DNA of 64,000 bases from JANYHF01 sp963732765 (GTDB lineage: Bacteria > Pseudomonadota > Alphaproteobacteria > Rhizobiales > Hyphomicrobiaceae): NCBI GenBank assembly GCA_963732765.1, contig CAVTAS010000001.1:1-64000 (forward strand), written 5' to 3'. Below, one piece after another: positions 60,021-64,000 of this stretch. A program made the position numbers and the translations under genes. Numbering within the stretch: position 1 is the first letter of the stretch; each line of letters starts with the position of its first letter. The notes below the pieces were generated by a model, which saw nothing but the letters and a program-made list of their open reading frames with translations, did no database searches and had not been told where the DNA came from.

Positions 60021-60242
60021 CTAGTGTTCTGACACTATCAGAAGGTTCCCTGGCTTTCGTCATCCCCGCGAAGGCGGGGATCCATGCAAGCCCGAGGTGT
60101 GCTCAGCGGCTGATGCGAAAACGTATGCCTTATCAGAAACTTGTCTGCATCGAAGCGGCGCCATACTCCAGCTTGCATGGATCCCCGCCTGCGCGGGGAT
60201 GACGATTAGGGTGGGTACCAAGCGACAGCGCCAGAACACTAG
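60021..60242. mobile_element. MITE-like element with GTCATCCCCGCG repeat pair, copy 2
   Basis: Outer inverted repeats CTAGTGTTCTG (60021-60031) and CAGAACACTAG (60232-60242) enclose an inner pair of palindromes: CGTCATCCCCGCG...GCGGGGATCCATGCA (60059-60088) and TGCATGGATCCCCGCC...GCGGGGATGAC (60175-60203). Total 222 bp, no coding capacity. The inner pair also occurs at 55171-55323, but the outer 11-bp repeat was not seen there. Confidence 0.7.
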
Positions 60243-60307
60243 GGAATAGTGACTAGGCAGTAGGCAGTAAGCAGAATTCTTTTTTGCGCGCGAAGCGCGT
60301 CTCCGCC

Positions 60308-60401
60308 TTTAAACGGGGACAGTTTACTTATATCGCCAGAAAGAATTCGCCGAACAGTTCGCGCTGTGACAGGCGATATAAGTAAACTGTCCCCGTTTAA
60401 A
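60308..60401. repeat. GGGGACAG palindromic repeat, copy 3
   Basis: TTTAAACGGGGACAGTTTAC...TTATATCGCC and its perfect complement (GGCGATATAAGTAAAC then TGTCCCCGTTTAAA) with a 36-bp centre. The arms match those of the cluster at 23529-23705 exactly over at least 24 bp, so this copy is young. Confidence 0.85.
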
Positions 60402-60407
60402 GGTCAG

Positions 60408-60590
60408 CGACAGGTGAGGGGCAGGAGCTTGCTCTGTCCCTGGTGCGACGAGGACGGAGCAAGCACCTGCCCCTCACCGACCGCCTGGCTCTTGCCTCCC
60501 AAAGGTCGGCTGCGAGACGCGGTCTCCTTTCCCCCAACGCCAAGAGGCGTAGGGGAGGGGGAGAGTCCTGCGCTTCTCCCTGGCTCAGCG
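60408..60590. repeat. compound intergenic hairpin repeat, copy 3
   Basis: Third copy of the two-module unit: GGTGAGGGGCAGGAGCTTGC paired with GCAAGCACCTGCCCCTCACC (60415-60480), then a CCTTTCCCCC...GGGGAGGGGGAG hairpin (60530-60570). It directly follows the GGGGACAG repeat, so about 570 bp between panB and the TauE gene (60021-60590) is mostly repeats. No gene seen there; 60591-60698 is an ordinary upstream region. Confidence 0.75.
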
Positions 60591-60698
60591 AATGGCGGAT
60601 GGTGGGTCTGCTGCTGGATCGGGGCATCGCGCAGAACACTTCGGGTGGTCGACGCCATCGCCAACGACACATGCAGCGACCACGGATCATTCCTTCTC

Positions 60699-61451
60699 AT
60701 GTCACTCCCCGCCCTCACGCCCTACCTCGCCTACGCCATCGCCTGCGTGTTCGGCGCGGCCATCGTGCGCGGATTTTCAGGCTTCGGCTTTTCTTTGCTG
60801 GTGATCACCGCGCTTTCGCTGGTGCTGCCGCCGGTCGAGGTCATCGCCTCGGTGCTGATGATGGAGATCGCCGCCAGCCTGCACCTGATGCCGAGCATCT
60901 GGCGCGATATCCACTGGCGCTCGCTCGGCTTCCTCACGCTCGGCCAGATCGTCGCCACGCCGTTCGGGGTGTGGGCGCTCGCAAGCATCCCCGTCGGGCC
61001 GATGAAGCTCGCGCTCGCCGTCTTCGTGCTGGCCACCGTCGCGCTGCTGTGGATGGGGTTCGCGCTGAAACGCATGCCCAACGATGCCGCCACCACCGCG
61101 ACCGGGGCGGCCTCCGGGCTGCTCAACGGCGCCTTCGGCATCGGCGGGCCGCCGGTGGTGCTGTTCTTTCTCTCCTCACCCGCCGGTGCCGCCGCAGGCC
61201 GCGCTTCGCTGATCGCCTATTTCTTCGGCACCGACGTCATCGCGCTAGGCTGGCAGGCCTGGGCCGGGCTCGTCACTGTCGACCACGTCGTCAAAGCCGT
61301 CTTGTTCCTGCCCGCGCTGATCGCCGGCATCTGGCTCGGCGCGCGTGGCTTCAAGGGTGTCGATCCCCTGCGCTTCCGGCAGGCAGTGCTGGGGCTGCTT
61401 GGGGCCATGGCGCTGCTGATCGGCGCGCAGGGGCTGGGAGCGTTTCGATGA
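60699..61451 (+). CDS. TauE/SafE family sulfite/anion permease (250 aa)
   Basis: Membrane transporter with eight or so helices. The family's first half-motif is FGAAIVRGFSGFGFSLLVIT (residues 14-33), the second is ATGAASGLLNGAFGIGGPPV (about 125-145). The long helix pair with FLSSPAGAAAGRASLIAYFF follows. Members export sulfite, sulfoacetate or other anions, or act in import of organic sulfonates; direction here is unknown. The start is the ATG of MSLPALTPYLAY; the longer in-frame reading upstream runs through repeats. Overlaps the next gene by 4 nt. Confidence 0.9.
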   Translation: MSLPALTPYLAYAIACVFGAAIVRGFSGFGFSLLVITALSLVLPPVEVIASVLMMEIAASLHLMPSIWRDIHWRSLGFLTLGQIVATPFGVWALASIPVGPMKLALAVFVLATVALLWMGFALKRMPNDAATTATGAASGLLNGAFGIGGPPVVLFFLSSPAGAAAGRASLIAYFFGTDVIALGWQAWAGLVTVDHVVKAVLFLPALIAGIWLGARGFKGVDPLRFRQAVLGLLGAMALLIGAQGLGAFR

Positions 61452-61897
61452 CCGGCACGACTGCGCCGAAGCCGCTGTGCCTCGCGCTCATCGACACGGC
61501 CGTTAACCGCGACGGCAAAATTGTCCGCGACGAACTGGGGTCGTTCGACGATCTGGTTGCCTGGGGTGAGCGCATCGGGCTGCTCGATCCTGAGCGCGCC
61601 GAGGAACTGCGCGTGGAAGCTGCGGCGTCCGAAAAGCCCGCGGCCCGCACCCTGGCGCTGGCGCGCAATCTACGCGCTGCGCTTCGCGATCTCTTAACAC
61701 CGGGGGTTCCAGCCGCCCATATCGACGTCGGCATCGAAACGCTGAATGCTGTCGTGCAGCGCATCGGGCCAACCGTCCGCTTACAGAGGGTCGGTGATCG
61801 CATTAGCTTTGCGCCCGGTGATACGCTGGAAAGCTGGCTTATCGGTCCGCTGGTAATCTCGGCGATGGCGCACGTCGTCGCAAGCAGGGCGCAGTAG
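61448..61897 (+). CDS. CGNR/ABATE-domain protein lacking its zinc finger (149 aa)
   Basis: N-terminal ABATE-type domain of putative stress-induced regulators: LCLALIDTAVNRDGK near residue 10, LGSFDDLVAWGERIGLL near 30, RNLRAALRDLL near 75, and the C-part ESWLIGPLVISAMAHVVAS. In the family a CGNR zinc finger of about 40 residues follows; here the frame stops at RAQ, with no CGNR-like sequence after it in any frame. A palindromic element begins 38 bp further, so loss by insertion and deletion is likely. Translation is coupled to the TauE gene (ATGA). Confidence 0.65.
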   Translation: MTGTTAPKPLCLALIDTAVNRDGKIVRDELGSFDDLVAWGERIGLLDPERAEELRVEAAASEKPAARTLALARNLRAALRDLLTPGVPAAHIDVGIETLNAVVQRIGPTVRLQRVGDRISFAPGDTLESWLIGPLVISAMAHVVASRAQ

Positions 61898-61934
61898 ACC
61901 GATCTTGAGTCAGATGGAAACAAGAGCGTTCCAT

Positions 61935-62021
61935 GTAAGGGCGACCAGTGGCCGCCCTCTCGCAGCGAACGTGCAGTTCGAGGGCGACCACTGGTCGCCC
62001 TACGCAGCAACCGCCTTTTTT
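61935..62021. repeat. MITE-like palindromic element, GTAGGGGCGGC family, copy 3
   Basis: GTAAGGGCGACCAGTGGCCG and AGGGCGACCACTGGTCGCCC (ending TAC) pair across 61935-62003; the right arm continues GCAGCAACCGCCT, matching the AGGCGRTTG arm of the copies at 10251 and 51831. It lies between the truncated CGNR gene and bactofilin. Confidence 0.7.
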
Positions 62022-62047
62022 CCCTGAAACAGCAAGGTTCTTGGCGG

Positions 62048-62605
62048 TTACGACTTGCCCGGCAGCATACCGACGCCGAAGGTCCCGGCACTGTTCGACG
62101 CCGGAGCGTTCAGCAGATCCTGCCCGGCGGTGGGATTGTCGGTCCACTTCAGGCGGCCGTCGTAGTGGGTGCCCATCTCAATGCCGATGCCGTGGTGGTA
62201 GATGTCGCCCTCGACGTGCGCGGTCGAATACAAGGTCACTGCGTCGCCGCGAATGATGCCCGCGACCTTGCCATAGACCGCCACGTCCTCGGCCACGATG
62301 GCGCCGGTGACCGAGCCTTGCTCGCCTACCACCAGCGAGCGGCAGCGCATGTCGCCTTCGATGGTGCCTTCCAGCTTCACGCGCCCCTTGGAGAGCACAT
62401 TGCCGATGATGGTCAGGTCCGAGCTGATGATGGTCTCGTCGCCGATCACCTGCGCTTCGACAGCATGACGCTGCGCGGGGCGCGGATCGGCCACACCATT
62501 GTTCCAGTCGCTGCGGCCCGTTGGCGGCAGAATGGTCCCCACCTGCGGCTCGGGCGCACTCGGTGTCGGCGTATAGCTCTGCAGTTCAGATTTGCGCTGA
62601 AACAT
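62048..62605 (-). CDS. bactofilin, polymer-forming cytoskeletal protein (185 aa)
   Basis: Bactofilin: a right-handed beta-helix core (residues about 55-150) that polymerises without nucleotide. Typical repeats with alternating hydrophobic residues are visible: TIISSDLTIIGNVLSKGRVK, LEGTIEGDMRCRSLVVGEQG, SVTGAIVAEDVAVYGKVAGI and IRGDAVTLYSTAHVEGDIYH. The N- and C-terminal flanks are Pro-rich and disordered. The start is the ATG of MFQRKSELQ. Role usually in cell shape, stalk or cell-wall enzyme placement; no partner peptidase gene is adjacent. Confidence 0.93.
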   Translation of the reverse strand: MFQRKSELQSYTPTPSAPEPQVGTILPPTGRSDWNNGVADPRPAQRHAVEAQVIGDETIISSDLTIIGNVLSKGRVKLEGTIEGDMRCRSLVVGEQGSVTGAIVAEDVAVYGKVAGIIRGDAVTLYSTAHVEGDIYHHGIGIEMGTHYDGRLKWTDNPTAGQDLLNAPASNSAGTFGVGMLPGKS

Positions 62606-62753
62606 GAAAGTCCCCCAGAAACGCGGCAACTGATGTTAGCCCGGGCGTCGTGTCGCGCAGCCGATTCCCTGGCTAGGGTTGAAACGAGGCGCGAATAAGG
62701 CCTTGATTTTGTTTGTACACGGGCGAGCCTATCGGGGGAAGTGCCAATGCCGC

Positions 62754-63431
62754 TTAGCGGTCCCCCGGCACCCCATAGCTGGGCGCGCCCTCGGGGTTCA
62801 CCGCGCGCATGCGGTAGGCCTCCATCTGCGGCTCGTAGGCGATCCAGAGGCGACGCAGGGCCGCGATGGGATCGGTATCGTCCCAGTCGCAGCGCAGATC
62901 GACCAGCGGGAACGGCAGATCGTGCGTCACCAGCAGCGCTGCCGAACGGGTCGGCCCCTCCTCGCCGCCGGCATCGCGGCCCGCCTCCAGCGCGCTGAGC
63001 AGGCGCTCGGCCAGATGCAGATCGGGGTGCAACTGGAAGGCGTCGGCAAGCGCGCGCGGGACATCGGTGGATTTGAGCAAATTGCCCGCGCCGACGCAGT
63101 CCGTGCCTTGCGATACCGCATGCGTCCCCAGCATGCGCGCGCCCGAGTGCACCGCCGTTCTGCCGGCGGCATCGATAACGGTGATCTGGCGATAATCGGT
63201 GAAGCGCTGGCCCGACAGGGATTTGGCCAAGGCGTCCGAGGCGCTGTTGCCCACCGACATGAGGTCGAGGATGCGAGGCCCATAAGACGGGTCCGTCACA
63301 TTCTGTGTGGCCACCGCCCCCGCTCCCGCGCGCACATGCGGGCAGCGCGCGCCAACCGCGATGGATGAGGTGGTGATGGCCACGCCGAACATTCCAGTCC
63401 GGGCGCAGCGGGCGGTGAGGGAGTAGGTCAT
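62754..63431 (-). CDS. DUF1028 family protein (225 aa)
   Basis: Ntn-hydrolase-like protein of unknown reaction, cytosolic. The family's start (MTYSLTARCARTGMFGVAIT) and ARCPHVRAGAGAVATQNVTDPSYG near residue 28 are conserved, as are the Asp/Gly-rich SQGTDCVGAGNLL near 108 and the C-terminal DLRCDWDDTDPIAALRRLW. The ATG of MTYSL is the family start. It is followed by a RidA gene on the same strand upstream (107 bp, containing a repeat). The pair is often found in amino acid or amine degradation loci. Confidence 0.88.
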   Translation of the reverse strand: MTYSLTARCARTGMFGVAITTSSIAVGARCPHVRAGAGAVATQNVTDPSYGPRILDLMSVGNSASDALAKSLSGQRFTDYRQITVIDAAGRTAVHSGARMLGTHAVSQGTDCVGAGNLLKSTDVPRALADAFQLHPDLHLAERLLSALEAGRDAGGEEGPTRSAALLVTHDLPFPLVDLRCDWDDTDPIAALRRLWIAYEPQMEAYRMRAVNPEGAPSYGVPGDR

Positions 63432-63459
63432 GGTGGGTGGCCTGTTGAAGGAGAGAATT

Positions 63460-63538
63460 GGGACTAGGGACTCGGGACTAGGGACTAGCAGGGTCATTCG
63501 AGTTCCCGAGTCCCGAGTCCCGAGTACCGAGTCCCGAT
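63460..63538. repeat. heptamer tandem repeats forming an inverted pair
   Basis: GGGACTA/GGGACTC units in tandem (63461-63487) face AGTCCCG units (63501-63536), making a long slippable hairpin between RidA and DUF1028. The RidA stop codon TAG directly follows it. The unit counts differ between arms (4 and 5), as expected of slippage. Confidence 0.75.
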
Positions 63539-63958
63539 CTACTCCCTATCCGGTATCACAGCCGTCACCTCGATCTCCACTACCCACTCGGGCCGGGCGA
63601 GCGCCGTCACTACCAGCCCGGTCGACACCGGGAACACGCCTTTCAGCCACGCCCCCATTTCGCGATAGACGCTCTCGCGATAACGGACGTCGGTGAGATA
63701 CACCACGGTGCGGCAGATGTGCTCCATCGTGGCGCCGGATTCTTCCAGCAGCTGTTTGATATTCTCCATGGCCTTGCGCGTCTGCAACGTGGCGTCGGCG
63801 GCATGCACCGAATTACGCGTCTCCAGGTCCTGCGCCACCTGACCCCGCACAAACACCATGGTGCCGCGCGCCACCACCACCTGGCAGAGATCGTTGTCGA
63901 GCTTCTGCTCGGGATAGGTGTCGCGGGTGTTGAAGCGGCGGATACGAGTGTGGCGCAT
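63539..63958 (-). CDS. RidA family enamine/imine deaminase (139 aa)
   Basis: YjgF/YER057c/UK114-like trimer subunit that hydrolyses reactive enamines or imines made by PLP enzymes. The family's middle motif FVRGQVAQDLETRNSVHAAD near residue 37 and QTRKAMENIKQLLEESGA near 60 are present. The C-terminal part LVVTALARPEWVVEIEVTAV has Ala-Arg-Pro-Glu with the catalytic Arg, and VYLTDVRYRESV carries the other conserved core. The N-terminal start RHTRIRRFNTRDTYPEQ is a little longer than usual. First gene of the DUF1028 pair. Confidence 0.92.
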   Translation of the reverse strand: MRHTRIRRFNTRDTYPEQKLDNDLCQVVVARGTMVFVRGQVAQDLETRNSVHAADATLQTRKAMENIKQLLEESGATMEHICRTVVYLTDVRYRESVYREMGAWLKGVFPVSTGLVVTALARPEWVVEIEVTAVIPDRE

Positions 63959-64000
63959 GAGGGTCTCGTGGGGACATGATGTTCATCTTGGGCCTGATCG

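Noticed and set aside
60443..61897. A 484-codon frame across the TauE gene
   Set aside because: Only its last 149 codons (from 61448) are protein-like; the rest is a shadow of TauE and of repeats.
63460..63538. CRISPR array
   Set aside because: Repeat units are 7 bp without spacers; no cas genes in the window.

Overview
The window is a 64 kb, high-GC chromosomal segment of an alphaproteobacterium, most likely of the Hyphomicrobiales (Rhizobiales) or a close relative. The support is: the order enoyl-CoA hydratase, rplM, rpsI, argC; a DUF2842 gene; the ATP synthase inhibitor zeta (DUF1476) gene next to purC; a PhyR/NepR/HWE-kinase general stress response locus; an arginyltransferase-like Bpt; and a tRNA-His without G-1 and with A73. 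I see no rRNA, prophage, plasmid or CRISPR features. Most of the window is core or ordinary accessory chromosome.

Layout. 59-8720: sugar uptake and catabolism locus, with two SDR dehydrogenases, a TIM-barrel epimerase and a MalK/G/F-type ABC importer with its binding protein, divergent from a ROK repressor; a carboxylesterase follows to 10261. 10605-14914: RND efflux pump and adaptor. 15313-19401: PepSY protein, Do-type protease, YegD-like Hsp70, TfoX-like protein. 19430-24801: CoA-binding protein, VOC protein, enoyl-CoA hydratase, rplM-rpsI, argC and a disrupted ctaA. 25048-30149: DUF2842, polysaccharide deacetylase, and cobT, cobA and cbiB/cobD. 30438-36891: XRE regulator, the HWE kinase-PhyR-NepR stress module, an AAA ATPase and an unknown membrane-anchored protein. 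37663-43883: GST/MarR pair, fabI, glycosyltransferase, Gfo/Idh/MocA dehydrogenase, purC, ATPase zeta subunit, lipoprotein. 44105-47437: three-repeat Cys/Trp protein, bpt, ECF sigma with anti-sigma. 47521-52953: a second sugar locus (ROK kinase, dehydrogenase, epimerase, hydrolase, pentulose-phosphate epimerase, aldo/keto reductase). 53060-63958: tRNA-His, metF with a methyltetrahydrofolate methyltransferase, small secreted proteins, UPF0114, cyclase, panB, TauE, a truncated CGNR protein, bactofilin, DUF1028 and RidA.

The least ordinary content is small repeated DNA. At least five families of short palindromic elements lie between genes, often so close that the element supplies the stop codon of the neighbouring gene. 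One 88-bp palindrome sits inside the heme A synthase gene, and removing exactly those 88 bases restores a complete reading frame. Another lies between the carboxylesterase and a 41-codon remnant of a Gfo/Idh/MocA gene.

A second pattern is a set of seven single-base gains in six genes, several of them in short homopolymers. Each breaks an otherwise intact gene and makes false fusions with the next gene (602 and 636 codons). These look more like sequencing or assembly error than biology, but they must be resolved before the affected genes are called pseudogenes.
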